Assembly: GCF_037039395.1 (NCBI RefSeq)
Contig: NZ_CP146242.1
Location: 2,863,001 to 2,927,000, forward strand
Length of the DNA: 64,000 nucleotides
From: Agrobacterium vitis
Lineage (GTDB): Bacteria > Pseudomonadota > Alphaproteobacteria > Rhizobiales > Rhizobiaceae
Direction of reading: 5' to 3'
In this document: positions 16,246 to 25,715 of the stretch, one piece after another
How positions within the stretch are numbered: position 1 is the stretch's first letter
Layout of the letters: the number at the start of each line of letters is the position of its first letter
Program-made: the position numbers and the translations under genes
Notes under the pieces: model-generated
Databases searched by the model: none
Told to the model about the DNA's origin: nothing
What the model saw: the letters and a program-made list of their open reading frames with translations, nothing else

Positions 16246-17475
16246 ATGGCAAGGGAAATCAAAAAACTGGTGCTGGCTTATTCTGGGGGCCTGGATACGT
16301 CCGTGGTCCTGAAATGGTTGCAGGTTACCTATGGCTGCGAGATCATCACCTTTACCGCTGATCTCGGGCAGGGCGAAGAGCTTGAACCGGCGCGCCACAA
16401 TGCGCAAAGGCTGGGCATCGAGGATATTCGCATTGTTGATCTTCGAGAAGAATTCGTTCGCGATTTCGTTTTCCCGATGATGCGCGCCAATGCGCTCTAT
16501 GAAGGTCAGTATCTTCTGGGCAGTTCGATTGCCCGGCCCTTGATTGCCAAACATCTTATCAGCATTGCTCAGGACGTCGGGGCCGATGCCATTGCCCATG
16601 GGGCGACCGGCAAGGGCAATGATCAGATCCGGTTCGAACTGGCCGCCAATGCGCTTGATCCGTCAATCAATGTCGTCGCTCCTTGGCGCATTTGGAGTAT
16701 CCAGTCACGCACGCAATTGATCGAATACGCGCAGGCGCATCAGATTACGATCCCTCACGACAAGCTCGGAGAGGCGCCTTTCTCCACCGATGCGAACCTG
16801 CTGCATACCTCCACCGAAGGCAAGGCTTTGGAAGATCCGTCCGTGGTTGCTCCGGCTCATGTCTATCAGCGGACGGTTGATCCTATTCATGCTCCCGATG
16901 TGCCTGAAATCATCACAATCGGCTTTGAAAAGGGTGATGCCATTTCTCTGAACGGGGAGACATTATCTCCAGCCGCCTTACTGACGAAATTGAACAGTTT
17001 GGGTGGGCGGCATGGAATTGGCAGGCTCGATCTTGTTGAAAACCGCTTCATCGGCATGAAATCCCGTGGGATCTACGAGACGCCAGGTGGCACGATCTTG
17101 CTTGCTGCGCATCGCGGTATCGAATCCATCACGCTTGACCGGGCAGCGGCGCATCTGAAAGATGAGATCATGCCCCGTTATGCCGAACTGGTTTACAATG
17201 GCTTCTGGTTTGCGCCGGAACGGGAGATGTTGCAGGCCTTGATCGACCGAAGCCAGGATTATGTTGCCGGGGAGGTGACAGTGAGCCTTTACAAAGGGCA
17301 GGCGCGCGTCATTGCCCGGAACTCTCCGAGTTCGCTCTATTCAATGGATCTGGTGACGTTCGAAGAAGGATCGAGCGGCTACGATCACCACGATGCCGAA
17401 GGCTTTATCCGGTTGAACGGACTACGCTTGAAAAGCTGGGGCGCTCGAAACAGAAGCGTTATGCGGTCGACATGA
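16246..17475 (+). CDS. argG: Argininosuccinate synthase
   Basis: The product is 409 residues, normal for the family. The ATP-binding PP-motif is [16 protein letters not shown] (residues 9-24). [20 protein letters not shown] and [13 protein letters not shown] follow in order. It joins citrulline and aspartate in arginine synthesis. The upstream frame is open far beyond the true N-terminus; ATG 16246 was chosen because GGAG precedes it and [17 protein letters not shown] is family-like. It is divergent from the Lrp gene. It may be a second copy in the genome, since the main rhizobial argG is usually not paired with an Lrp gene; that cannot be tested here. Confidence 0.96.
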   Translation: MAREIKKLVLAYSGGLDTSVVLKWLQVTYGCEIITFTADLGQGEELEPARHNAQRLGIEDIRIVDLREEFVRDFVFPMMRANALYEGQYLLGSSIARPLIAKHLISIAQDVGADAIAHGATGKGNDQIRFELAANALDPSINVVAPWRIWSIQSRTQLIEYAQAHQITIPHDKLGEAPFSTDANLLHTSTEGKALEDPSVVAPAHVYQRTVDPIHAPDVPEIITIGFEKGDAISLNGETLSPAALLTKLNSLGGRHGIGRLDLVENRFIGMKSRGIYETPGGTILLAAHRGIESITLDRAAAHLKDEIMPRYAELVYNGFWFAPEREMLQALIDRSQDYVAGEVTVSLYKGQARVIARNSPSSLYSMDLVTFEEGSSGYDHHDAEGFIRLNGLRLKSWGARNRSVMRST

Positions 17476-17530
17476 GATTTGCGCCAATCGCAGGTGTATC
17501 CTCTGCTGAAAGATCGCGTCCTCTTCCGTC

Positions 17531-17553
17531 ACCCTTGGGCTTGTCCCAAGGGT
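17531..17553. repeat. Short dispersed hairpin repeat downstream of argG
   Basis: ACCCTTGGG / CCCAAGGGT is a perfect 9-bp stem with a CTTGT loop, flanked by CGTC and CTGCTGCCGCC. I recognise this as a common alphaproteobacterial intergenic repeat type (CATCCTCGGGCTTGACCCGAGGAT). It may also serve as the argG 3' hairpin. Confidence 0.65.
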
Positions 17554-17660
17554 CTGCTGCCGCCAGCCCATGGTTGCTCTATAGGATATCTCACTGTGGT
17601 TAGATGCCCGGCACAAGGCCGAGCATGATGAAGAGGCGCAATGACGCGTTATCAAAATAT

Positions 17661-17700
17661 CAAAAACCGCCCGCAACATCAGTTGCGAGCGGCTTTTGCC
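17661..17700 (-). terminator. Terminator of the NMT1-type ABC transporter operon
   Basis: On the minus strand an 11-bp stem with one mismatch (17667-17677 with 17682-17692) is followed by a run of five T. It lies about 30 bases beyond the permease stop at 17731. The other strand also has a short T run, so it may work in both directions. Confidence 0.8.
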
Positions 17701-17730
17701 GGGAGGAGCATTTGCTTCCGTCAACTCACC

Positions 17731-18618
17731 TCAATGCGTGTCGAGGCTCTGCTGTGGGCGCCATTTGGCCAAGCGGTTTTCGATCAGCGTCATCACATAT
17801 TCGGCGGCGAGCGTGATGATCATGACGAGGACGATGGCGGCGAACATGCCGGCGGCGTCGAACGTGCCTTTGGCAATCGAGATCAACTGGCCGATGCCGT
17901 AGCGGGCACCGACGAACTCGCCGACGATGGCACCGATAATCGCAAAGCCGAAGGAGACGTGCAGGCTGGCGAAGATCCAGCTCATCGCCGAGGGTACGAT
18001 CACCGCCTTGGTCACCTGCCAGTCATTGGCACCGAGAATGCGGGCATTGGCAATCATGTCCTGGTCGGCTTCACGCACGCCCTGGAAGGCGTTGGCGAAC
18101 ACCACGAAGAACACCATGATGAAGGCCAGCGCCACCTTGGAGGCAAGGCCAAGGCCCATGATCATGATGAAGATTGGCGCCAGAACCACGCGGGGAATGG
18201 AGTTGATCGCCTTGATATAGACGGAGAAAATATCGGACAGCAGCTTGTTGCGGCCAAGGCCGATGCCAACCACCACACCGGCAATCGAGCCGGAGAAGAA
18301 GCCGATCAGCGCCTCTTCCATGGTAATGCCGAGATTGTACCAGAGCGAGCCTTCCGTGGTGCCATTCACGGCCCAGTCATAGATCCGCTCCACCACCGCA
18401 TAGGGGCTGGCATAGAAGAACGGGTCAATCCAGGTCTGGTCGGAAGCCACCTGCCACAGGGTCAGCACGCCAACCAGAATAGCGATCTGCCAGAACAGCA
18501 CGATCTGCTTGCGGCGCTTGACGGATTTGAGTGCGGCGGCCTCGATTTCCTTGTCGGACGTGCCAGCGCGAAAGGTGGCCGCAGGGGTGGCCGGGCTTTG
18601 CATACTAATGTCTGCCAT
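17731..18618 (-). CDS. ABC transporter permease (SsuC/TauC/ThiX type)
   Basis: The product is 295 residues with about six membrane segments after a 45-residue cytoplasmic head. The EAA loop is visible as the GANDWQVTKAVIVPSAMSWIFASL segment, and the family signature IGAIVGEFVGARYGIGQLI follows. GAGGATAG precedes ATG 18618; the longer frame adds an Arg-rich head overlapping the ATPase gene and was rejected. It is the third gene of a binding protein-ATPase-permease operon. Members of this family move sulfonates, nitrate, taurine, pyrimidine precursors or related small anions. Placement inside a purine-degradation region suggests a nucleobase-derived substrate, but that is inference. Confidence 0.92.
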   Translation of the reverse strand: MADISMQSPATPAATFRAGTSDKEIEAAALKSVKRRKQIVLFWQIAILVGVLTLWQVASDQTWIDPFFYASPYAVVERIYDWAVNGTTEGSLWYNLGITMEEALIGFFSGSIAGVVVGIGLGRNKLLSDIFSVYIKAINSIPRVVLAPIFIMIMGLGLASKVALAFIMVFFVVFANAFQGVREADQDMIANARILGANDWQVTKAVIVPSAMSWIFASLHVSFGFAIIGAIVGEFVGARYGIGQLISIAKGTFDAAGMFAAIVLVMIITLAAEYVMTLIENRLAKWRPQQSLDTH

Positions 18619-18631
18619 AATTCTATCCTCC

Positions 18632-19450
18632 TCAGGCGGCTTCGCTGGCGCGGCGGTAGCTGGTTTCCACTTCCTGGCGCATGTCTTCCCAGATCGTCTT
18701 GCAATATTCGACGAATTCCGGCTCGTAACGGATCTCGGAGACAACACGCGGGCGCGGCAGCGCGATGGGGTAGACGGATTTGACCGTGGCCGGACCGGCG
18801 GTCAGCACATAGACCTTGTCGGCCAGCGCCACGGCTTCTTCCAGATCGTGGGTGACGAAAATCACCGAGGCCTTGCGCTCGGCCCACAGCTTCAGCAATT
18901 CCTCATGCATCACGGTGCGGGTCTGCACGTCTAACGCCGAGAATGGCTCGTCCATTAGCAGGATTTCCGGCTCGTTGATGAAGGTCTGGGCCAAGGCCAC
19001 GCGCTTCCTCATGCCGCCCGAAAGCTGGTGGGGATAGTGATGCAGGAACTTGCCAAGGCCGACGCGGGCCAGCCAGTCTTTCGCCAGCTTTTCTGCTTCG
19101 GTTTTGGATTTGCCGCGAAACAGCGGGCCAGCCATGACATTGTCGATGACATTCTTCCACGGAAACAGCGCATCCTTCTGGAAGGCGAAGCCGACGCGCG
19201 GGTCGATACCGTTGACCGGGCCGCCCATCAGCCGCACTTCACCAGCGCTGGGCTTGGCTAGGCCGGTAACGAGGTTGAGCGTGGTGGATTTGCCGCAGCC
19301 GGTCGGGCCGACGACGGCAACGAATTCGCCGCGCTCCACCGCCATGTTGAAATCCTTCAGCGCGGTCAGCGTCTTGCCGGTGGGGGAGACGAAACGGCGC
19401 GTCACATTGATGAGTTCGATAGCCGGGGTCCGGCTCTGATCTTTGGCCAT
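18632..19450 (-). CDS. ABC transporter ATP-binding protein (SsuB/TauB type)
   Basis: The product is 272 residues. Walker A is GPTGCGKST near 49, the Q-loop is AFQKDALFPW, the signature is LSGGMRKRVALAQ, Walker B is ILLMDEPFSALD, and the H-loop is VTHDLEEAV. GGAAGGA precedes the start. The gene lies between the binding protein (109 bases upstream) and the permease (13 bases downstream) and would energise the same importer. Confidence 0.95.
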   Translation of the reverse strand: MAKDQSRTPAIELINVTRRFVSPTGKTLTALKDFNMAVERGEFVAVVGPTGCGKSTTLNLVTGLAKPSAGEVRLMGGPVNGIDPRVGFAFQKDALFPWKNVIDNVMAGPLFRGKSKTEAEKLAKDWLARVGLGKFLHHYPHQLSGGMRKRVALAQTFINEPEILLMDEPFSALDVQTRTVMHEELLKLWAERKASVIFVTHDLEEAVALADKVYVLTAGPATVKSVYPIALPRPRVVSEIRYEPEFVEYCKTIWEDMRQEVETSYRRASEAA

Positions 19451-19559
19451 GGGACATCCTTCCGGCGAGCGTCAGGCCCGCAGAGTGTGGTCGTTAAAGG
19501 AGAGGGAAGGGCCGCCCGGCCAACTGACTGGCGGCCCATTCAAGTCATAAATTGCGCAA

Positions 19560-20579
19560 TCAGAACTTGGCGTTCTTGACGAATTCGGTCGTATAGGTCT
19601 TGGACAGGTCGATCTTCTTGCCCTTGACGTTCTTGGAGAACTCCGAGAGCACGGCCAAAACCGTCGGCGGGCCATCTTCCGGCATCACGCCATCGGGGGT
19701 GAACATGCCCTTGCCCGCGTCGAGAGCCTTGATATAGCCCTCCTTGTCGCCAACGTAGAAATCCTTCGGCATCTTTTCGGCAATTTCGGCAGCCGAATGG
19801 GTGTTGATGAATTTCAGCGTCTTGACGAAGGCGTTGGCAAGCTTCTGCACCTCTTCCTTATGCTCGTTGACCCAGGCGGTTTCCATGTAGAGCGAGGCGG
19901 CCGGATAGGTTCCGCCCAGTGCTTCGCGGGTCTTGTCCACGGTGCGCAGATCCACGAGAACCGAGGCTTCGCCGGTCTTGACCATGCGCGAAATCGTCGG
20001 CTCGGTGGTCATGCCGCCCTGAATGCTGGCCTGCTGCATGGCGGCAATGAATGTGCCGCCCGCGCCGACCGGGATGGTGACGATCTCGCCTGGCTTCAAT
20101 CCGGCCTTGGAGGCCATGTAAAGGGTGAGGAAATTGGTGGAAGAGCCAAGCCCGGTCACACCCAGCGTCTTGCCTTTGAAATCGGCAAAGCTCTTGATTT
20201 CGGGGTTCTTGGTCGAAACCAGCTCAACTTCGCCCGGTGCCTGGCTGAACTGCACGACCGATTCGACGAACTTGCCCTTGGCTTGCAGATCGACGCAATG
20301 ATCGTAGAAGCCGACCACGCCGTGGACAGCGCCCGCCAGAAGCTGGTTTTCCGCATCGACGCCAGCCGCTTCGTTCAGCAGCTCGACATCAAGGCCTTCT
20401 TCCTTGAAATAGCCAAGGCTCTCGGTCAGCTTGGCGGGCAGATAGATCTGCTTTTCAAAACCACCGACCATAATGGTGATCTTTTCGGCGGCCTGTGACA
20501 GCGCGGTGCTAGCCGTCAGGCTGGCAGCAGCAACGGCGCACAACGAAAGGGCGCGGAAAAATTGGCGTGTGGAACGCAT
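19560..20579 (-). CDS. NMT1/THI5-like ABC transporter substrate-binding protein
   Basis: The product is 339 residues with a Sec signal peptide (cleavage near LSQA/AEK). The NMT1-like fold is indicated by KITIMVGGFEKQIYLPAKLTESLGYFKEEGLDVELL, then QLLAGAVHGVVGFYDHCVDLQAKGK and the SFADFKGKTLGVTGLGSSTNFL pattern. The periplasmic protein delivers substrate to the permease encoded downstream. The ligand is not evident from sequence. Candidates are a purine-pathway compound, a sulfonate or a pyrimidine. The promoter should lie at 20580-20812; I saw no sigma-54 element or clear operator there. Confidence 0.92.
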   Translation of the reverse strand: MRSTRQFFRALSLCAVAAASLTASTALSQAAEKITIMVGGFEKQIYLPAKLTESLGYFKEEGLDVELLNEAAGVDAENQLLAGAVHGVVGFYDHCVDLQAKGKFVESVVQFSQAPGEVELVSTKNPEIKSFADFKGKTLGVTGLGSSTNFLTLYMASKAGLKPGEIVTIPVGAGGTFIAAMQQASIQGGMTTEPTISRMVKTGEASVLVDLRTVDKTREALGGTYPAASLYMETAWVNEHKEEVQKLANAFVKTLKFINTHSAAEIAEKMPKDFYVGDKEGYIKALDAGKGMFTPDGVMPEDGPPTVLAVLSEFSKNVKGKKIDLSKTYTTEFVKNAKF

Positions 20580-20812
20580 GGATATTATCCTCCTCTGGGT
20601 CAGTCCCGTGGCGCGCTCCCCGGCGCGTCTCCTCCACGGGATGGTGGAGCGTTTGTAGCAGCGCTACCTTTCAGTCAGCTTTCAGAGGGCGAAAAAATGA
20701 ATGGAGTCCTAACAGTGTTAAAATGTGGCCCACCCTCTTTACGCTTGGATGGCGGCCCGCAGCGATCGGATTTGCGCACGGCCTCTGTCTCGCGATCCCT
20801 TCTGATCCATTC

Positions 20813-23800
20813 TCAATCGAGAAAATTATCAAGCGATTGGAAGACACCTGCCGTTTTCCAGTGGTTTCTGTTGCCGACGACGTAGAGAGCCTCTTTGGCT
20901 CTTGTCGCGGCAACATTCAGCAAATTAGGACGCCCACCGGCCCAACCGCGCGCGCCGCGCTGCTGCGCATCTGGCGCTCCCAAAATGAAGAAGACGGCTT
21001 CCGCCTCTCGGCCTTGTACAGTGTGAACCGTGCCAATACGCTCGCGAACCCACTGATAGGGAGTGTCTACCCAGCCATCGAGTATGCCGCTTGTCCGCAA
21101 TGCGTCCCGCATGCGATCCTGCACCACGACAAACGGCGTCACGACATAGAAATCGGGCGGGCATTTGTTATCCTTAAGCTGGCGCAAAACTGCCAGCAGC
21201 GCGGTGCCTTCCTGGGGGCACCATTTTTCCTGCCCGCGTCCTTCGACATCGATCCATCGTGATGGACCGAGAACATCTCTGATGGCAGAGGATTTTGCGA
21301 CCTTCGCCTGAACCATCAGATTTTCGTAAGCGATAGAATTGGAAATGCTGAACATTGGCTCTGCGCAGCGGCGATGCACGAGCAGCGGAACGCCAACTTC
21401 ACGTGTTCCGAACTTCGTCTCGAACGTGCCGTAATATTCGGTGGCACTGTCGGCCAATGTCTGGGTGGAGGCTCCTGGCGCATTATAGATCAGTGGATCT
21501 ATGCCGAACTGGTGGCACATGGCTTCAGTCAACTGATCAGGCAAGACGACAACCGGCTCGATCTGGATGGGGTCGCCCACAACCATTGCCCGTTGCGTTC
21601 GCATCAATGCGCCGATGGCAGCCTGTGGCAAGGCTTGCCCTGCTTCGTCCACAAGCAGCCATCCGAAGGCGTCTGGCCCGATCTTGGTAAACATCCGAGA
21701 GACCGACGCGAAGGTCGTCGATATCACCGGCACCAGCAGGAACAAGGTGGACCATATATCGGGGATCAGCGCATCCTTTTCAGGGCTACCCAGCGAGCGG
21801 GTGCCAAATCCATCCAGCAGCACGTTAAGATTATGCCGGATGGGTTTGGCGGCGGCATCGATGAACGCCTTGTGAAGAGCCATCGCCGCCTCGAACACAT
21901 CGTTGCGCAGATGCGCCGTCGTCGCGTCCAGCCAAGGCGCGCTTTTCTGCTTTTCCGGATGGCGCTGTTCGAAGAAATCATCCGAGATAAATATGCCGGG
22001 ATAGTGTTGGCTAAGGGCGTCTAAGGCACTCCGTTCGCGGTTCAGTGCTTCGGTCAATCCTGCGATTGAGGCTTCCATCCTCTTGAGCTCACTATCGGCG
22101 CGCGCATGTTCGGAACTCTTGACATTGGCATCAGCCGCCAGGCTTGAGAGCGTCGCTTGCTCGGACATGAAGCGTTGGGTGATGATATCGTGTGCTGCAC
22201 GCCATGACCGGTAGGTCTGGGTGCCGAAAAGACGGCTGAACAATCCCGGACGGTGTTTTGCGGATGCGTCGAAGTCTTTTTTCAACGCGTCTACGATTTT
22301 TCTCTGGGCATTTGATAGGGACACAGCGTGTCGCGCGCGTTCCGCCATCGCGGCAACGACTGGGCTCATTGTGTCTATTTCAGCACGAAGGCTACCAATC
22401 GTTTCCAGCTTTAACGGGATAGAGCGTAGGAGATCGTGGGCTTTTTGCAAATCGGCCAATTTCGTTTTGGCGGATGCCGTCACTTTGCGGAAATGCTGGC
22501 GTGCCTTCTTCCAGCGCCGCAAGGCCTCCTCGTGGTCCTCTGGCGCGTTTTCGTTGACGATAATATGCGGAGGTCTTTGCTTTGTACCGGTTTCAGTCTT
22601 CTCTGTGATGAATTGGGGATTGCCGCTGGCCTGCTGCAAATATTTCTGCATGCCAACATCTTCGCCCCACCAGAAGGTTTGCCGGAAATCGCTGCGGTTC
22701 TTGCTGTTGCCGAGGACTGCCGCAACCGTTCCCCAGGTGTCGCGCTGCAACAGCGCGTCCGAGACGGTTTTGAAATACCGCAGACCATTGGCATCTGCCG
22801 CAATAGCCTCCATTGAGGGCAGTTCGGCGCTGACATTCTCCGCGGCTTTGTTGTTGGAGGACGCGACAATCATCTCGTAGCCGGTGATCTTGCTATCAAG
22901 ACGGTAGAGTTGAACGAAGGCATTTCCCTTCCTCATTCTCTGACCGGAATGGATGAAGGCTTTTTCCGGTTCGTCATAGGTGCAGAGAATTTCCGCCCGC
23001 TTGGTGACGAGAGCGGCGATGACATCGCGCAGGAGCGTGGTCTTGCCTGTGCCGGGTGGGCCGTTGACCGCCAAAATGCCATCCGTCTTCAGGTCATGTA
23101 TGGCGAGATTAACGGCGCATTGCTGGAGAAGCGCCAACGGATGCCGGCCATTGCCCGGCCACGATCCCAAGGGGAATTTTTGGGGTTCGAGAGCATCTGC
23201 AAGCGCCTCATTGTCCTTCATCAGATTGCGGCGGCTGCGCGGTTTGATGACGCCCAGGTAGCGCTTGAGGTTTGGTGTCGCCTTGCCAGAGGCTATGAGC
23301 GAGCGGGCCATGGCCAGATCGTCGAGAAAGAAGGAGTTGAGCAGGATCGACTCCGGCGGGTCTTTCAGCTTGAAGAATTGATAGGATTTCACGGCAAAAG
23401 CCGGAGGCTTTGCAAATTGAGCTGACAGACCGATGGTCTGAACCAGCCAGTCATAGGCAGTCTGGATCGTCTTTCTTGTCAGCGGTAATATCTTGCCGTC
23501 TTCACCTTTTACGACCACTTTATTGGTCAGACCTTCCAAGAGCGCCCGTTCCGCCTGCGACCATTGGGCAAGATCGCCAAGCCGTCCGCTCAGCGCTAAC
23601 GGAATTCCCCATCCGAAACTGGCAACGGAAACGGCTTCTTTTTCTACAGGGCGACCTTCCCGGTCCAACATGATCGTGGCAAGCACGGCCTCTCCACGCG
23701 CCTGTGGGCGTTCGGCCCTGCTGTCGGTGTAGACAGATAGCAAGGCTGAGACGGCAGCTTCCATGTCGACGCTGCCAAGCACGACTTGATAATACAGCTT

Positions 23801-23941
23801 CTGATTCGGGCGGCTCTTCTCACCGCCGTTCTCCCAGGGGAGAACCTCCTTATTGATATCGCCAATGCGGTAACGATCGCCGCCGGTCAAATCTTCCGGT
23901 TTGCGGAAAGACGGCGGTGACAAGACCTCCATTGCTGTCAT
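20813..23941 (-). CDS. UPF1-like superfamily 1 helicase/ATPase with novel N-terminal region
   Basis: The product is 1042 residues. SF1 motifs appear in order: Walker A GPPGTGKTT (294-302), motif II LLVDEAGQA (762-770), motif III VVGDPIQIEP (787-796), motif V TVHTVQGREAEAV (971-983) and motif VI NVAATRAKEAL (1009-1019). This is the AAA_11/AAA_12 (DNA2/UPF1/SMUBP2) arrangement, which in known relatives unwinds DNA or RNA 5' to 3'. Between motifs I and II lies a charged, probably coiled-coil insertion (about 470-660). Residues 1-280 match no family I recognise. The start overlaps the stop of the small gene upstream by four bases (ATGA), so the two are coupled. The operon sits between a transporter and guaD with no metabolic link, and sampled lines look less GC-rich than the neighbours. 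Antiviral defence or nucleic-acid processing is a guess. Confidence 0.88.
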   Translation of the reverse strand: MTAMEVLSPPSFRKPEDLTGGDRYRIGDINKEVLPWENGGEKSRPNQKLYYQVVLGSVDMEAAVSALLSVYTDSRAERPQARGEAVLATIMLDREGRPVEKEAVSVASFGWGIPLALSGRLGDLAQWSQAERALLEGLTNKVVVKGEDGKILPLTRKTIQTAYDWLVQTIGLSAQFAKPPAFAVKSYQFFKLKDPPESILLNSFFLDDLAMARSLIASGKATPNLKRYLGVIKPRSRRNLMKDNEALADALEPQKFPLGSWPGNGRHPLALLQQCAVNLAIHDLKTDGILAVNGPPGTGKTTLLRDVIAALVTKRAEILCTYDEPEKAFIHSGQRMRKGNAFVQLYRLDSKITGYEMIVASSNNKAAENVSAELPSMEAIAADANGLRYFKTVSDALLQRDTWGTVAAVLGNSKNRSDFRQTFWWGEDVGMQKYLQQASGNPQFITEKTETGTKQRPPHIIVNENAPEDHEEALRRWKKARQHFRKVTASAKTKLADLQKAHDLLRSIPLKLETIGSLRAEIDTMSPVVAAMAERARHAVSLSNAQRKIVDALKKDFDASAKHRPGLFSRLFGTQTYRSWRAAHDIITQRFMSEQATLSSLAADANVKSSEHARADSELKRMEASIAGLTEALNRERSALDALSQHYPGIFISDDFFEQRHPEKQKSAPWLDATTAHLRNDVFEAAMALHKAFIDAAAKPIRHNLNVLLDGFGTRSLGSPEKDALIPDIWSTLFLLVPVISTTFASVSRMFTKIGPDAFGWLLVDEAGQALPQAAIGALMRTQRAMVVGDPIQIEPVVVLPDQLTEAMCHQFGIDPLIYNAPGASTQTLADSATEYYGTFETKFGTREVGVPLLVHRRCAEPMFSISNSIAYENLMVQAKVAKSSAIRDVLGPSRWIDVEGRGQEKWCPQEGTALLAVLRQLKDNKCPPDFYVVTPFVVVQDRMRDALRTSGILDGWVDTPYQWVRERIGTVHTVQGREAEAVFFILGAPDAQQRGARGWAGGRPNLLNVAATRAKEALYVVGNRNHWKTAGVFQSLDNFLD

Positions 23942-24318
23942 GCTGACAGGACATTGCTGGCGTCGTTGGTGATAGGAGGCCGTTCGAGCGGCGGGCGGTT
24001 GGCGGATGGGGTGGAGCCTCTCGGCGCCTCTGACGTTCCAATCGGTGAGGCTATAGGTGTTTCGACAGACGTCGGGATAACTGGAGATGAACGAACTGGA
24101 GCAGTCTGGTGGTTCGCGACATCCGGCAGAGGTGGTTTGGCAGTCACTCCTATAGATTGCATTACGCGTTGCCGTAATTCGTTTGCACGCTGGACTTTCC
24201 GCTCGGATAGTTCCTCAAACAACTGGTTCAGAAACTCTGGATCACCGCGCCGTTGATCGAACAGTTGCTCAAGTTCTACCACACCCTTTTGGATCAACGG
24301 TCTTTTGGCCATATTCAT
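23938..24318 (-). CDS. Small helical protein with Pro/Ser/Thr-rich tail, partner of the helicase
   Basis: The product is 126 residues, family not recognised. Residues about 10-57 are strongly helical and charged (VVELEQLFDQRRGDPEFLNQ, then LFEELSERKVQRANELRQRV). Residues 58-126 are rich in Pro, Ser and Thr and probably disordered. The stop overlaps the helicase start by four bases, so the proteins are probably made in a fixed ratio and may form a complex. ATG 24318 and ATG 24312 are both possible; AGAG lies upstream. No signal peptide or membrane segment. A role as recruiter or regulator of the helicase is inferred only from coupling. Confidence 0.75.
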   Translation of the reverse strand: MNMAKRPLIQKGVVELEQLFDQRRGDPEFLNQLFEELSERKVQRANELRQRVMQSIGVTAKPPLPDVANHQTAPVRSSPVIPTSVETPIASPIGTSEAPRGSTPSANRPPLERPPITNDASNVLSA

Positions 24319-24407
24319 AAAATCTCTGATTGATAGGACAGGACTTTATTTACGATCAAAGGTTGCGATAAGCCTAAATTTCCTCTCTTTGACACGGAAA
24401 GAGTGTG

Positions 24408-25715
24408 TTAAATCCGCGGTTTCGACGCCACGCCCGCCACATAGGTTTCCACCACCACCCGGTCGTCGCCCAGCGTCTGCATGAGGAACAGTTCTTCGGT
24501 CAGTGAGGTTACAGCTTCCATTTTCAGTGCCATGGCAGGCGTGGCATGGGCATTGAGTACCACCAGATCGGCTTCGGTGCCTGACGCGAGCGTGCCGATC
24601 TTGTCGGAGAGCGACAGCGCTTCGGCATTGCCCAGCGTCATATGGTAGAAACTGTCCAGCGGGTTCAGCCGCTCGCCCAGCAATTGCTGGATCTTGTAGG
24701 CCTCATCCAGAGTGCGCAGCATGGAATAGCTGGTGCCGCCGCCGATATCGGTGGCAAGGGCAACGCGCACCGGCTTGGTCCGCCGCTGGATGGCTTTCAG
24801 CGGAAACAGGCCGGAGCCAAGGAACAGGTTTGACGTTGGGCAATGCACCGCGACAGAGCCTGACTCAGTGAGAGCGTCCGCCTCACGCTCCGAGAGGTGA
24901 ATGGCGTGACCGAACAGGGTTTTACGCCCGAGCAGGCCGTAGCGGGCGTAGATATCCGTATAGTCGGATGACTCAGGGTAAAGGCTGGCGGTGAAATCGA
25001 TTTCCTCGCGGTTCTCAGAGAGATGCGTCTGGATATGGAGATCAGGAAATTCATGGGCCAGCGCCTGGGTTCGCTCCATCTGCTCCGGTGTCGAGGTGAT
25101 GGCAAAGCGCGGCGTGATGGCCACGAGATTGCGTCCGCGACCGTGCCAGCTTTCAATCAATTCCTTGGTTTCGTCATAACCGCTTTGCGGCGTGTCCAGC
25201 AGGCCCTGTGGCGCATTGCGGTCCATCATCACCTTGCCGGCGATCATCCGTGTGCCACGCCTTGCGCTCTCGGCAAAGAAGGCATCCGCCGAGGTTTTAT
25301 GCACCGAGCAATAGGCCACCGCCGTCGTCGTGCCTTGGCGCAGGAATTCATCGAAGAAATGCGTGGCGATCCGCGCTGCATGCGCAGTTTCAACGAAGCG
25401 GCATTCCTCCGGGAAGGTATAGGTGTTCAGCCATTCCAGCAGGTTGGCGGCGTAGGAGCCGATCACCTGCATTTGCGGGAAATGCACATGGCAGTCGATA
25501 AAACCGGGCAGAATCAGATGTGGGCGGTGATCAATCTCCACGGTCTGCGCGTCGGCCTCTGCTTTGACACTGTCATAGGTGCCGGAGGCGAGGATCAGGC
25601 CGTTTTCTACCAGGACGGCGCCATCGCTTTCAAAGAGATAGCTATCTGTATCGGTGATGTCGCGGGGCTGGCTGCGGAAGGAGAGCAGGCGTCCACGGAT
25701 CAGGGTCTTTGTCAT
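24408..25715 (-). CDS. guaD: Guanine deaminase
   Basis: The product is 435 residues, of the amidohydrolase superfamily. Zinc ligands are visible in the FIDCHVHFPQ motif near residue 76, in IQTHLSE, in FGHAIHLSE and in ATDIGGGTSYSML. The 9-residue HCPTSNLFLGSG box is typical of guanine deaminases. It converts guanine to xanthine and ammonia in the cytoplasm, feeding XdhAB. Its ATG overlaps the puuD stop (TAATG), so guaD is the second gene of a puuD-guaD operon. Confidence 0.95.
   Translation of the reverse strand: MTKTLIRGRLLSFRSQPRDITDTDSYLFESDGAVLVENGLILASGTYDSVKAEADAQTVEIDHRPHLILPGFIDCHVHFPQMQVIGSYAANLLEWLNTYTFPEECRFVETAHAARIATHFFDEFLRQGTTTAVAYCSVHKTSADAFFAESARRGTRMIAGKVMMDRNAPQGLLDTPQSGYDETKELIESWHGRGRNLVAITPRFAITSTPEQMERTQALAHEFPDLHIQTHLSENREEIDFTASLYPESSDYTDIYARYGLLGRKTLFGHAIHLSEREADALTESGSVAVHCPTSNLFLGSGLFPLKAIQRRTKPVRVALATDIGGGTSYSMLRTLDEAYKIQQLLGERLNPLDSFYHMTLGNAEALSLSDKIGTLASGTEADLVVLNAHATPAMALKMEAVTSLTEELFLMQTLGDDRVVVETYVAGVASKPRI

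Noticed and set aside
17641..18783. Plus-strand frame of 380 codons across the ABC permease
   Set aside because: It is very rich in His, Asp and Gly, the typical composition of an antisense frame of a membrane protein gene.
20580..24407. Direct repeats or a tRNA attachment site bounding the helicase operon
   Set aside because: I compared both boundaries by eye and found no shared direct repeat, no tRNA gene and no integrase.
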